A stretch of DNA of 54,510 nucleotides from NCBI GenBank assembly GCA_038528605.1, contig JBCBEP010000009.1, forward strand, positions 1 through 54,510. Reading direction: 5' to 3'. Of the stretch, positions 32,944 to 41,939 are shown one piece after another (within the stretch, counting starts at the first letter, position 1; every line of letters begins with the position of its first letter). The translations under genes were made by a program, and so were the position numbers. Under the pieces are notes generated by a model. It did no database searches, had not been told where the DNA came from, and saw only the letters and a list, made by a program, of their open reading frames with translations. Source of the DNA: Thermohalobaculum sp038528605 (GTDB taxonomy: Bacteria; Pseudomonadota; Alphaproteobacteria; Rhodobacterales; Rhodobacteraceae).

Positions 32944-35508
32944 TCAGATGAAGAGCAGGACGCCGTCATCCGTCAGGTTCTCGAGCGCCGTGCCGGCGTT
33001 CTCCGAATTGGCGATCGAGGCGAACACATCCGCCCGCGAAGTGCCGGCATCGAGGGCTGCCACCAGCGCCTCGGTGTCGAGGCCTTCGATGCCGCCATTA
33101 TCGATCAGCGCGTCCACGAACTCGGCGTTGCTGAGGTCGGAGCCGTTGGCCGCGGCGAACTCGCCCGAGTTGATGAAGGCGTTGGCGAGGCTCGTCGGAT
33201 CGGCCACACCGTTCTCGATGCGGCTGGTCCAGTAGGTGCCGCCCTCGAGATCGTAGGTCCGGTCGAGGCCGATCTGGAAGTAGCGGGCCACCGCCGCCGC
33301 CTCGATGCCCATATCCGCCTCGAGCGCGGTGCTCGCGAACTGGATGGTCTCGACACCGAGCAGATCAACACGGTCCGTGCTGTCCTGCACACGCCAGCCG
33401 CCGGTGATCGGCGTGAAGTCGAGATCCGTGATCTTCTCCTCGAAGATCACGTCCGGCGCGCTCACGGTCGAGTTGTCGAAGGCCACGGCCGTGGCGTTGG
33501 CCGGCAACTCGCTGTCGAACACGCTGTCGGCGCGGAAGTCGAGGTTCTGGATGCGCTTGTCGATCACCGGCGAGGTGTCGACGAGGTCCACGGTCTCCTC
33601 ACCCTCGGTGCCGAACTCCGAAAGAAGGTACTCGGCGAGCGCGTCCTGCTCCGAGCCGTCAGCGGCCGAGGTCGCATCTCCCGTGCTCTCCTCGCTGACG
33701 AGGTCGACGCGGTTGGCGGCCGCCGCGATCTCCGGATCGAAGCCTTCCTCCTCGGGGTCGGTCACCGGCAGGCCGGGATTGCCGCCATTCGCGAGGAAGT
33801 CGAGCGTCACGATGCGGAAGGTCTCGGGGCTGTCGGAGACCACACCGTCCTCGGCGAGGACGGCGATCACTTCGCCGGTCTCCTCGTTCACGATGGCGGC
33901 GTTGATCACGCGGCTGCCCGCCTCGGCGGTCGGGTCGAAGCTGAAGCGCAGGCCGGCGAACTGGCCCCAGTCACCCGCGCTCTCCTCGAGGCTGGTGTAG
34001 TTGGCCACGGTGCTCTCGATCACGGTGACGAGCTGGGCCGCCGTGAGGCTGAGGAGCGTGAGGCCGTTGTTGAAGGACAGCACGTTGCCCACGTCGTTCT
34101 CGGAGATGCCGCCGGTCGGCTTCGCGCCGGGCACGCCCTCGGGGGGCAGGCGCACCGGGTCGCCGCCGCCGCCAGGCTGGACGATGGTGCCGATATTGGC
34201 GCGGATACCGCCGCCGTTCTTGAAGCTGACGACCACGCTGTCGTCGAAGCTCTGGCTGTACCAGAGGTTCGCGTCCGCGGTGAGGTTGCCGAGGTTGGTC
34301 TCCTGGGTGCGGACACCGTCGACACCGCCGCCGTTGCGCTCGGCATTCAGGAACTCGGTGGTGATGCCGAAGAAGGTCGACTCGCCCTCCACGATCGTGG
34401 CCTCGACGAGGCTGGCGATCTCGACAATCTCCGGGTCCGCCTGGCCTTCGGCGCCCACGCGCGCCACGCCGTCGGCCGAGGTTTCGTAGGCGCCGGAAAG
34501 CTCGGCGTCGTAGCTCTCGGGGATGATGAAGCCGTTCTCGTCGAAGTCGATCACGAGGCGGCCGAGATAGTTGTAGGCCGCGTCCGTGTTGATCACCGCG
34601 ATGGGGTTGCCGTCGGCATCGGTGAAGAAGCCAGGATAGGGGCCGTCCGCCGCTTCGCCGTCGAAGCCGACGTCGTTTTCGTCGAGCAGCACGGCGTTCG
34701 AACCGCCCGCCATCACGATGTCGACGCCCGAGAGGCGCTGCGCCACTTCCTGCTCGACGCTGAGCACCTGCTGGTGGCTGAGCAGGATGACCTTGTCGAT
34801 GTCCTGGTTGGCGGCGAGGAGGGCGTCCACGTCCTCCTGGATCGAGGCGGCGAGGGCGTCGAACTCCTCATCCGTGCTCGGCACCGAGAGGCCTTCCGGC
34901 GTCACGACCACGTCGCTGCCCGGGCTCGTCAGGCCGTCGTCGATCGCCGGCGTGACGGAGGCGACCACGCCGATGCGCTCACCGCTCTCGGTGGTCACCA
35001 CCACCCACTCGGCGATGCTGTTGGCCGCTTCGCTCGCGTCGATGCCGTTGCCGACCACGAGCGGGGCGAGGTTCGGATCGCCCGAGAAGTCCACATTGCC
35101 GGCGAGGTAGGGGAAGTCGGCGCCGCTGAAGGGCCGCGCGCCCTCCGGCGCTTCGAAGCCCTCGCCCGAGAGGAGCTGGCCGATGATCTCGGTGCCCTGG
35201 TCGAATTCATGGTTGCCGAAGCCGATGGCCTGGATGCCAAGCTCGTTCTGGATCTCGATGTCGGCCGCGCCGGGGATGCCGTAGATGTCCTCGGAGGCTT
35301 CGTAGAAGAGGCCCGGGATCCAGGCGTCGCCCGAGGAGAGGAAGAGCGTGTCGGCGTAGCCGGCCTCGCCGTCACCATCAATGTCCTCGGCGCTCAGCAC
35401 ATTGTAGATGGCCGAGAGGTTCGGCGCGAGCTCGACGGAGGTGGTGTTGGCCTCCTGGTCCGAGAGGTGGAAGAGCTGAAGCGTGAAGTTGTTCTCGAAA
35501 TCGTTCAT
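32944..35508 (-). CDS. 5'-nucleotidase-like metallophosphatase with C-terminal DUF4214
   Basis: This 854-residue, very acidic protein lacks an obvious signal peptide. The N-terminal metallophosphatase domain shows FHLSDQEA (13-20), SGDAWIPG (59-66) and GNHEFDQG (98-105). The later family motifs are altered: LSHQQVLSVEQ and GGSNAVL where bifunctional nucleotidases normally have a GGHSH-type motif. The nucleotidase C-terminal domain (about 370-610) includes NLGNLTADANLWYSQ and SFKNGGGIRANI. An EF-hand-like DIDGDGEAG lies at 42-50. Residues about 735-850 form a DUF4214 domain, often found in calcium-dependent, type I-secreted surface proteins. Export by a non-Sec route is therefore likely, but the transporter is not in the window. 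Confidence 0.82.
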   Translation of the reverse strand: MNDFENNFTLQLFHLSDQEANTTSVELAPNLSAIYNVLSAEDIDGDGEAGYADTLFLSSGDAWIPGLFYEASEDIYGIPGAADIEIQNELGIQAIGFGNHEFDQGTEIIGQLLSGEGFEAPEGARPFSGADFPYLAGNVDFSGDPNLAPLVVGNGIDASEAANSIAEWVVVTTESGERIGVVASVTPAIDDGLTSPGSDVVVTPEGLSVPSTDEEFDALAASIQEDVDALLAANQDIDKVILLSHQQVLSVEQEVAQRLSGVDIVMAGGSNAVLLDENDVGFDGEAADGPYPGFFTDADGNPIAVINTDAAYNYLGRLVIDFDENGFIIPESYDAELSGAYETSADGVARVGAEGQADPEIVEIASLVEATIVEGESTFFGITTEFLNAERNGGGVDGVRTQETNLGNLTADANLWYSQSFDDSVVVSFKNGGGIRANIGTIVQPGGGGDPVRLPPEGVPGAKPTGGISENDVGNVLSFNNGLTLLSLTAAQLVTVIESTVANYTSLEESAGDWGQFAGLRFSFDPTAEAGSRVINAAIVNEETGEVIAVLAEDGVVSDSPETFRIVTLDFLANGGNPGLPVTDPEEEGFDPEIAAAANRVDLVSEESTGDATSAADGSEQDALAEYLLSEFGTEGEETVDLVDTSPVIDKRIQNLDFRADSVFDSELPANATAVAFDNSTVSAPDVIFEEKITDLDFTPITGGWRVQDSTDRVDLLGVETIQFASTALEADMGIEAAAVARYFQIGLDRTYDLEGGTYWTSRIENGVADPTSLANAFINSGEFAAANGSDLSNAEFVDALIDNGGIEGLDTEALVAALDAGTSRADVFASIANSENAGTALENLTDDGVLLFI

Positions 35509-35661
35509 TGTCGCGATCCTTGGCTGTCCTGTCCCCGGTTCCGCGCTTCCGGCGCCCCTGACGCCGCACGGATCTCCACAGCGTGCCCTATGCGAGGGCG
35601 ATGACGCTTTCGCGACGATTTTTGAACGGGAGGATGAGAAGGGCGCTGCGCGGGCGCGCGA

Positions 35662-36357
35662 TCAGAGCGGGAGGCGCGATCCAGGCTCGATCGGGCGGCC
35701 CAGCGCGGCGATGAGCGCGTTTGCAGCCGCGTCGATGCTCGTCAGCTTATCGCGGGTCTCGCCCGGGAAGAACTTGGAGCGGAGCGCTGTGGGCATGGCT
35801 GGCGGCACAACCTCGGCCACCGTGTATTCCCGCCGCGCTTCGGCCGCCCAGGCGCGGGTAAGCGCGGATTGCGCGGCCTTGGTTGCCGTGTAGGCGCCCC
35901 AGAAGGGCTCGGGCGGCTGGGCATCGGCGGCCACCAGCGCCACGCCGCGCGGGGCGAGGCGGAGCAGCGGGTCGACCATGCGCACGAGCCGCTGGAACGC
36001 CTTCACATTGGTGCCCCAGGCCTTCTCCAGATCCTTCTCGAGGATATGGGGTGCGGGCTCCAGCTGCGGGCCGAAGGTTGCGGTATGGAGCCAGAGATCG
36101 ACGCGCTGGAAGCGGCCGTGGAGCGCCTGCGCCATGCGCTGGATGCCGGGGTCGTCCGTCACGTCGAGGGGCACGAGCGTGGCGCCTTCCGCGGCGCCGC
36201 CTTCGCGGATCCGGTCGTCGAGTTCCTCAAGCCCGCCGAGGGTGCGGGCGACGGCGACCACATGTGCCCCTTGGGCGGCGAAGGCACGGGCGGCCGCGAA
36301 GCCGAAACCGCGCGAGGCGCCGGTTACCAGCGCGACTTTGCTGTCGAGAATTCCCAT
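35662..36357 (-). CDS. Short-chain dehydrogenase/reductase-family protein
   Basis: The 231-residue SDR has nucleotide-binding TGASRGFG at 12-19 and the catalytic YxxxK as GAYTATKAA (near 152-160). Two standard features differ. The NNAG motif is replaced by LHTATFGP, and the stretch carrying the catalytic serine reads ALVAADAQ. It may thus be a weak or non-classical oxidoreductase. An SDR behind purF is a recurring arrangement in Rhodobacteraceae, but here a cNMP-binding membrane protein lies between. Start MGILDSKVALVTG is standard. The substrate is unknown. Confidence 0.85.
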   Translation of the reverse strand: MGILDSKVALVTGASRGFGFAAARAFAAQGAHVVAVARTLGGLEELDDRIREGGAAEGATLVPLDVTDDPGIQRMAQALHGRFQRVDLWLHTATFGPQLEPAPHILEKDLEKAWGTNVKAFQRLVRMVDPLLRLAPRGVALVAADAQPPEPFWGAYTATKAAQSALTRAWAAEARREYTVAEVVPPAMPTALRSKFFPGETRDKLTSIDAAANALIAALGRPIEPGSRLPL

Positions 36358-36417
36358 GGCCGCGCCTTACGCCATCCCGGCCCGTCAGGGAAGCGCGCGC
36401 CATGCTCGGCGCTGCGG

Positions 36418-37128
36418 CTATCGCCGCGCGACCTGCTCGGGTGCCCGGGCGAGCGCGGGCATCACGGGGCGGATGGGGGGGCGGACCACCGCCCGCCGTG
36501 CATCCGCCAGCTGCGCCTCCGTACAGCGCTGGTTCTCGAGCAGGCGGCTGGTGATCAGCCGTGTGATGAAGAAACCGAAGGCGGGTTGCTCGTAGAAGAG
36601 CCTCTGCACCTCTGTCCGCGTCAGCACGCAGATCTCGCAGGGCTCGATGCAGCGCACGGTCGCCATGCGCCGCCCGTCCTCCGCGAAGAGGCCGATCTCG
36701 CCGACGAGCACGCCGGGCTCCAGCGTCTTTTCCACCTCCTGAAGCGCGACGCGCCCGTTGGCGAGGTAGAACATGAAGTTCGCCGGGTCGCCCTTCCGGA
36801 AAAGGATCTCTCCCCGGGGGCAATGCCGCCGCTCCATGAAGGGGATGAGCGTCTCGATGCTGATATCGCCGCGCGCGGCGGCCCGGACGCGGTTTCTGAG
36901 CCTGATCTGCTGCGCCGTGCGGACGAGGTTGAGCGGCAGGAGGGCGGCGTGAAGGATCAGAACCGGCAGCAAGCCCGCGCCCCAGCTATAGGCGATGAAG
37001 GCGATGTTCGAGAGGATCGCAACCACCCGGAGCGGGATGAGCGTCTTCATGCAGAAGGTCAGGAACACGAGACCGGAGGCGAGATACCCCGCCAACTCCG
37101 CCCAATCCGCAAGAATGTCTTCGCCCAT
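36418..37128 (-). CDS. Membrane protein with cyclic-nucleotide-binding domain
   Basis: The 236-residue protein starts with about three membrane helices in residues 10-70 (YLASGLVFLTFCMKTLIPLRVVAILSNIAFIAYSWGAG, LLPVLILHAALLPLNLVR). A CRP-type cNMP-binding domain follows at about 95-200, with RGEILFRKGDPANFMFYLANGRVAL, LEPGVLVGEIGLFAEDGRRMATVRC and the helix behind. No DNA-binding helix-turn-helix follows, so it is not a transcription factor. The phosphate-binding cassette GEIGLFAEDGRRMATV retains the Glu and an Arg pair. The layout of three helices plus a cNMP domain resembles Popeye proteins. ATG 37126-37128 is chosen; an ATG 48 bases upstream is possible. Confidence 0.78.
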   Translation of the reverse strand: MGEDILADWAELAGYLASGLVFLTFCMKTLIPLRVVAILSNIAFIAYSWGAGLLPVLILHAALLPLNLVRTAQQIRLRNRVRAAARGDISIETLIPFMERRHCPRGEILFRKGDPANFMFYLANGRVALQEVEKTLEPGVLVGEIGLFAEDGRRMATVRCIEPCEICVLTRTEVQRLFYEQPAFGFFITRLITSRLLENQRCTEAQLADARRAVVRPPIRPVMPALARAPEQVARR

Positions 37129-37176
37129 TCCGCTGCCCCGATTGGTGCTGGAAAGCTCGGCCCTGTTGCGACGCAA

Positions 37177-37311
37177 CCTAGAGGCGAGCTAACCCATGGG
37201 CAATCATGAAGGAGCGGTAATCAGCGTCAAAAGAGGACGATCGTTTTTCACGAGAACAGCTAGAACTGCCGTGCTCGTTATTTGAGCAGTTTTATGTGGG
37301 CGAACCCGCGG
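37177..37311. other. Gap between the cNMP gene and purF
   Basis: 135 bp, AT-richer than its surroundings (37200-37300), probably holding the promoter of the cNMP-binding gene. It contains AACTGC...GCTC/GAGC...GCAGTT-like dyad symmetry at 37263-37291. A small ACCCGC/GCGGGT stem (37303-37320) spans the purF stop codon. Confidence 0.35.
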
Positions 37312-38817
37312 TTAGGCGGGTGCCTTCTCAGGCACCTTCAGCGCGCCGCGTCGTTCAGCGTCGACGGGCTTGATGGGATAATCGCCTGAGAAGCAGGCGT
37401 CGCAGAAGCGCGGGTCGGCCGCATCCCGCCCATGGGCTTCGCCAGCCGCGCGGTAAAGACCGTCGAGCGAGACGAAGCGGAGCGAGGTGACGCCGAGATG
37501 GGCGCAGATCTCGTCCTCGCTCATCGTGGCGGCCAGCAGCTTGTCCCGGTTCGGCGTGTCGACACCGTAGAAGCAGGGCCATTTGGTGGGCGGGGAGGCG
37601 ATGCGGAAATGAACCTCCGCGGCCCCCGCATCCAGCAGCATGTCCTTGATCTTGCGGCTCGTGGTGCCGCGCACCACGCTGTCGTCGACCAGCACGACGC
37701 GGCGGCCGCGCACCACGGCGCGGTTGATGTTGAGCTTGAGGCGCACGCCCATGTCGCGGATCTGGTCCGTCGGCTCGATGAAGGTGCGGCCCACATACTG
37801 GTTCTTGATGATCCCCATGGCATAGGGGATGCCGCTTTCCTGGCTGTAGCCGATGGCGGCGGGTGTGCCGCTGTCCGGCACGGGGCAGACGAGATCCGCC
37901 TCCGCCGGTGCCTCGCGCGCAAGCTCCACACCGATGCGGCGGCGCGCCTCGTAGACGCTGGTGCCGCCGATCAGGCTGTCAGGCCGCGAGAAGTAGACGT
38001 ATTCGAAGACGCAGAAGCGGGAGCGCTTTGGCTCGAAGGGGCGGGAGCTTTCGATGCCTTCCTCGGAGATTATGACCATCTCGCCCGGCTCGACCTCGCG
38101 AATGAACTCGGCCCCGACAATGTCGAGCGCACAGGTCTCGGAGGCGAGGATGTAGCCGTCCCCGCCCGGCCCGGTATGCGTGGTCATCCGGCCGAGGACG
38201 AGGGGGCGCACGCCCAGCGGGTCGCGCACGCCGATGATCTTGGAGCGCGTCATGGCGATGACGCTGAAGGCGCCTTCCACCAGCCGCAGCGCGTCCTTCA
38301 TCCGCTCAGGGATCGTCTTCTGGATGGAGCGGGCCATCAGGTGGACGATGCATTCTGTGTCGGAGCCCGACTGGAAGATGGAGCCACGCTCGATGAGCTG
38401 GGCGCGCAGCTCATCCGCATTCGTGAGATTGCCGTTATGGGCGATGGCGCAGGAGCCGAGCGCGAACTCCGCATAGAGCGGCTGGGTGTCGCGGAGCGAA
38501 GGCACGTTCTTGTCCCCAGCCGTCGAGTAGCGCGTATGGCCGAGGGCGATGCGGCCGGGCAGGGCGTCCATCACCGGCTTCTTGGTGAAATTGTCCCGCA
38601 CGAGGCCGATGCGGCGCACCGTGTTGAAGCCGGTTTCCGGGTGATAGGCCGCGATGCCGGCGGCTTCCTGCCCGCGGTGCTGGAGGGCATGCAGGCCGAG
38701 GGCCACGTAGTTGGCCGCCTCGTCCGTGCCGAGCACGCCGTAGACGCCGCACTCCTCGTGCAACGCGTCGTCGTCCCACGGCGTCTCCCCGCCGTGGCCT
38801 CGCTCGTCCATGTCCAT
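37312..38817 (-). CDS. purF: Amidophosphoribosyltransferase
   Basis: The 501-residue enzyme catalyses the first committed step of purine synthesis (PRPP plus glutamine to phosphoribosylamine). The N-terminal nucleophile is Cys23 in EECGVYGV after a 22-residue propeptide that must be removed. The glutaminase region has GLHALQHRGQEAAGI and GHTRYSTAGD. The PRPP loop is VVLVDDSVVRGTTSRK. Cysteines in RSRFCVFEYVYFSRPDS, KWPCFYG and FCDACFSGDYP fit the iron-sulfur (B. subtilis-type) class. ATG at 38815-38817. It lies downstream of radA and cvpA, the usual alphaproteobacterial order. Confidence 0.96.
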   Translation of the reverse strand: MDMDERGHGGETPWDDDALHEECGVYGVLGTDEAANYVALGLHALQHRGQEAAGIAAYHPETGFNTVRRIGLVRDNFTKKPVMDALPGRIALGHTRYSTAGDKNVPSLRDTQPLYAEFALGSCAIAHNGNLTNADELRAQLIERGSIFQSGSDTECIVHLMARSIQKTIPERMKDALRLVEGAFSVIAMTRSKIIGVRDPLGVRPLVLGRMTTHTGPGGDGYILASETCALDIVGAEFIREVEPGEMVIISEEGIESSRPFEPKRSRFCVFEYVYFSRPDSLIGGTSVYEARRRIGVELAREAPAEADLVCPVPDSGTPAAIGYSQESGIPYAMGIIKNQYVGRTFIEPTDQIRDMGVRLKLNINRAVVRGRRVVLVDDSVVRGTTSRKIKDMLLDAGAAEVHFRIASPPTKWPCFYGVDTPNRDKLLAATMSEDEICAHLGVTSLRFVSLDGLYRAAGEAHGRDAADPRFCDACFSGDYPIKPVDAERRGALKVPEKAPA

Positions 38818-38930
38818 GATCGGGCTCCGTGACACGCGCCGCCTTACGCGCCGGATATAGCGAGCCTGCGCGGCGGTGTCATCACATCGTAACGAAAGTC
38901 GGGTGCGTTTGGGCGCGGGAAGGCGGTGCC

Positions 38931-39794
38931 TCACTCGGAGGGGAGGACGCTGGTCCAGTACCGAACGAAGCGGTGATCCGCCGTGAAGAAGGAATAGTCC
39001 GGCCGCTCTTCCACGATGGCGGCGAAACGGTCCGCATAATCTCCCGGCGCGTCGTCGATCCACATGCCGAGAAGAAGTGCCGCGGGCAGGGTGTTCTCCT
39101 CGGTGATCGTGAGGAGCGCGCCGCGGGGATGGGGCTCCGCTTCGAAGGTCGCGATGGTGATGGCGCCGCCGTCGATATCGCTGCCGAACCCCACATTGCG
39201 GGCCTGGCATTTGAAGCGCTTGCCCGGTTCGTGCTCGAGCCTGATGGCCTCTGCGATGGCCGGCTCCTCGCTCTCATAGGCCTTCATGTAGAGCAGCGCG
39301 CGCTCGGGCCGGTCCGCATCCCGCTCGATCCGCTCGAGATCGGGGTGCCATTTCGGCGTGTCGCCGGCGCCCTCGTCGTTGATCAGGAGCTCGAGCGCCT
39401 CGGCGGGCGGCATGGCCACGGCTGCCCGCCCGCGCACCGCCTGCGTGAGTTTGCCCAAGGGCAGGGAGACCATGATGAGCGCGCGGAAGAGCCCGAGGGC
39501 GATGCCCAGGGTAAGGGCCGCGGCATGGAAGCCCCAGCCGGAGAGATCGAAGAAGAGCGCGCCGGCGAGCGCCGTGGCGACGTAGCCCATGGCGATCCCG
39601 CTCGACATGCCGCGCCAGCCAGGCATGGCCGTGACCCAGAGCGCCGTCGCGATCAGGCTTGCGAACATGATGGCGAGGAGCGTCAGCGGCGCGCCGCCGC
39701 CTGTGGCCAGGAACCAGGCGAGGCCGCTCAGGAGCGAGACGAGCGCGAGGCGACGGCGCTGCCGCCAGGCGCGGCTGCGGAAGGCATCGAGCAT
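38931..39794 (-). CDS. Uncharacterised membrane protein
   Basis: A 287-residue protein I cannot assign. It begins with a basic stretch MLDAFRSRAWRQRRR. Four membrane helices follow in about 17-130 (LALVSLLSGLAWFLAT, LTLLAIMFASLIATALWVT, GIAMGYVATALAGALFF, FHAAALTLGIALGLFRALIMVSLPLG). A soluble domain (about 145-287) has IRLEHEPGKRFKCQARNVGFGSDIDGGAITIATFEAEPHPRGALLTI and ends DHRFVRYWTSVLPSE. ATG at 39792-39794 with GGAGGGCG before it. It sits between cvpA and purF on the same strand. Confidence 0.7.
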   Translation of the reverse strand: MLDAFRSRAWRQRRRLALVSLLSGLAWFLATGGGAPLTLLAIMFASLIATALWVTAMPGWRGMSSGIAMGYVATALAGALFFDLSGWGFHAAALTLGIALGLFRALIMVSLPLGKLTQAVRGRAAVAMPPAEALELLINDEGAGDTPKWHPDLERIERDADRPERALLYMKAYESEEPAIAEAIRLEHEPGKRFKCQARNVGFGSDIDGGAITIATFEAEPHPRGALLTITEENTLPAALLLGMWIDDAPGDYADRFAAIVEERPDYSFFTADHRFVRYWTSVLPSE

Positions 39795-39813
39795 CGGAGA
39801 CGCCCTCCTGCGC

Positions 39814-40455
39814 TCAATTCTGGGTCTCTTCCGTGGTGGCTGCGCCGCCGCCCGTGCCGGTGGCTGCGCCATCGGTCGGGGTGGGGGTCGGTGTCGTGTC
39901 GATGCTCGCGCCGCAGGGGGTCATCAGCGCGTCGATGCGCTCGCCGAACCAGGCGGGGACCTCGGCGGGCATCTGCTCCTCTACGATCCGCACGGCGTCG
40001 TCGAACAGCACCTTCGAGGCCGCGTTCTCGAGCGGCAGCCATTCCTGCCCGCCCGCGAGGTTGAGGTAGAGGAAATAGGCGACGGCGACGAGCGCGAGAC
40101 CACGCGCCACGCCGAAGACGAAGCCGAGCGTACGGTCCACGGGCGCCAGCGGGCTGTCGAGCACCAGCGAGGAGGCGAGCGGCGTGAAGACCGAGAGCAC
40201 AAGCAGCCCAAGCGCGACCACCAGCACGAAGGCCGTGACCATGGAGATCACGCAGGAGGAGGCGAGGAAGGAGCCAATCACCGGCGCTTCGCGGATCAGC
40301 GGCTCGACGAAGGGCGCGAGGTAGAAGGCGAGCCCTGCCGCAGCAACCCAGCCGAAAATCGCGAAAAGCTCCCGCGTCAGCCCGCGCGCATAGGCCAGAA
40401 TGCCGGAGATGAGGGCGACTGCGCCCACGCCGCCATCGACGATGGTGAATTCCAT
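39814..40455 (-). CDS. cvpA: CvpA family membrane protein
   Basis: The 213-residue inner-membrane protein has the CvpA pattern: MEFTIVDGGVGAVALISGILAYARGLTRELFAIFGWVAAAGLAFYLAP, then helices at about 62-88 and 97-130, including LDSPLAPVDRTLGFVFGVARGLALVAVAYFLYLNLAGGQEWLPLE. The family is required for colicin V production in E. coli and contributes to envelope stress tolerance. The tail is Thr/Gly-rich. It is located upstream of purF in many bacteria, here with one extra gene in between, and 53 bp behind radA. Confidence 0.92.
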   Translation of the reverse strand: MEFTIVDGGVGAVALISGILAYARGLTRELFAIFGWVAAAGLAFYLAPFVEPLIREAPVIGSFLASSCVISMVTAFVLVVALGLLVLSVFTPLASSLVLDSPLAPVDRTLGFVFGVARGLALVAVAYFLYLNLAGGQEWLPLENAASKVLFDDAVRIVEEQMPAEVPAWFGERIDALMTPCGASIDTTPTPTPTDGAATGTGGGAATTEETQN

Positions 40456-40508
40456 ACTGTCCCCCAGGCTCCGGCTTCTGCGGTTTGCTCTGTTGCGGGC
40501 CGTGGGTG

Positions 40509-41918
40509 TCAGTCCGCGGCGCCGATAGTGGTAGCAAAACTCGCCAAATCCGCAACGCGTGTCAGTTCGACACCCTTATCAGGCGAGCGGGATGTGGCGC
40601 CCGTGTCGCCACCGCTGCGTGCACTGCGCGGGGCGTTCGGCAGAATGGCACGGGAGAAGCCGAGTTTCGCCGCCTCGCGGAGTCGCGCCTCGGTCTGCGC
40701 CACGGGCCTCAGCGCGCCGGTGAGGCTGATCTCGCCGAAGATCACCGTCTCCGCGCCGAGGGGCTGGCCCGTATGCGCGGTGAGGAGAGCGGCGGCGGCG
40801 GCAAGATCGGCCGCGGGCTCGGCGATGCGCAGACCGCCGGCGACGTTGAGATAGACGTCGTGACCCGCAAGGCTGAGGCCTGCGCGCGCCTCCAGCACGG
40901 CAAGGGTCATCGCGAGGCGCCCGCTGTCCCAGCCCACCACAGCGCGGCGGGGGGTGCCGAGGGCGGAGGGGGCAACGAGGGCCTGAAACTCGGTAAGGAG
41001 CGGCCGCGTCCCCTCGATACCGGCGAAGACCACGGTGCCGGGTGCCGGATTGCCGCGTTCACCGAGGAAGAGGGCCGAGGGGTTCGAAACCTCCGCGAGG
41101 CCCCGCCCGGTCATCTCGAACACACCGATCTCGTCCGCCGGGCCGAAGCGGTTCTTCACGGCGCGCAGGATGCGGAACTGATGCCCCCGCTCGCCTTCGA
41201 AATAGAGCACCGTGTCGACCATGTGCTCGACGACGCGGGGGCCCGCGATCTGCCCGTCCTTCGTCACATGGCCGACGAGGAGCACGGCGGTGCCGCGGCG
41301 CTTGGCGAAGGAGACAAGCTCGTGGACCGCGGCGCGGAGCTGGGAGACGGAGCCGGGCGCGCTCTCCACCGTGTCGAGCCAGAGGGTCTGGATACTGTCG
41401 ATGATGGCGAGGGCGGGGGGATCGGCATCGAGGGTGGTGAGGATGTCGCGCAGGCCCGTCTCCGCGGCGAGGGCTACGGGCGCGCCCTGGAGGCCGAGGC
41501 GGCCGGCTCGCAGGCGCACCTGCGCCATCGCCTCCTCGCCCGAGACATAGACGGTGCGCGCCCCTTGCGCCGCGAACGCGGCGGCGGCCTGGAGGAGGAG
41601 GGTGGATTTGCCGATGCCCGGATCGCCGCCCACGAGCACCGCGGAGCCGGGCACGAGGCCGCCCCCCAGCACCCGGTCAAGCTCCGCAATGCCGGCAGCG
41701 AGGCGGGGGGGCGGCGCTTCATCCGCATCGAGCGCCGAGAGCGCCATGCCCTTGCCGCGGGCCGTACCGAGGGCGCGGCTTTGCACGGGGCCGGCGGCGC
41801 CGAGGCCCGTGTCTTCCTCGAGCGTGTTCCAGGCGCCGCACCCATCGCACTGGCCGGCCCATTTGCCATGGACCTGCCCGCAGGCGCGGCAGATGAAGGA
41901 GCTGCGTAACTTGGCCAT
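40509..41918 (-). CDS. radA: DNA repair protein RadA (Sms)
   Basis: This 469-residue protein drives branch migration in recombination. The zinc finger is C10-x2-C13...C24-x2-C27 (CRACGQVHGKWAGQCDGCG). Walker A GGDPGIGKST is at 98-107. The RadA-specific KNRFG motif appears as VKNRFGPADEIGVF, followed by a Lon-like C-terminal domain (about 285-450) with SLTGALRPVAQTEARLREAAKLGF. The start ATG has no obvious ribosome-binding site in the 21 bases before it. Immediately beyond these lies an inverted repeat with a G-tract loop (41940-42031), so the leader may be structured. Confidence 0.95.
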   Translation of the reverse strand: MAKLRSSFICRACGQVHGKWAGQCDGCGAWNTLEEDTGLGAAGPVQSRALGTARGKGMALSALDADEAPPPRLAAGIAELDRVLGGGLVPGSAVLVGGDPGIGKSTLLLQAAAAFAAQGARTVYVSGEEAMAQVRLRAGRLGLQGAPVALAAETGLRDILTTLDADPPALAIIDSIQTLWLDTVESAPGSVSQLRAAVHELVSFAKRRGTAVLLVGHVTKDGQIAGPRVVEHMVDTVLYFEGERGHQFRILRAVKNRFGPADEIGVFEMTGRGLAEVSNPSALFLGERGNPAPGTVVFAGIEGTRPLLTEFQALVAPSALGTPRRAVVGWDSGRLAMTLAVLEARAGLSLAGHDVYLNVAGGLRIAEPAADLAAAAALLTAHTGQPLGAETVIFGEISLTGALRPVAQTEARLREAAKLGFSRAILPNAPRSARSGGDTGATSRSPDKGVELTRVADLASFATTIGAAD

Positions 41919-41939
41919 GGGGCGAGCTTAGGGCCCGTG

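Noticed and set aside
37312..39210. Extended N-terminus of purF into the upstream region
   Set aside because: The open frame continues to 39210, but residues before 38817 lack family similarity and overlap the unknown membrane protein gene; the nucleophile Cys is correctly placed from 38817.
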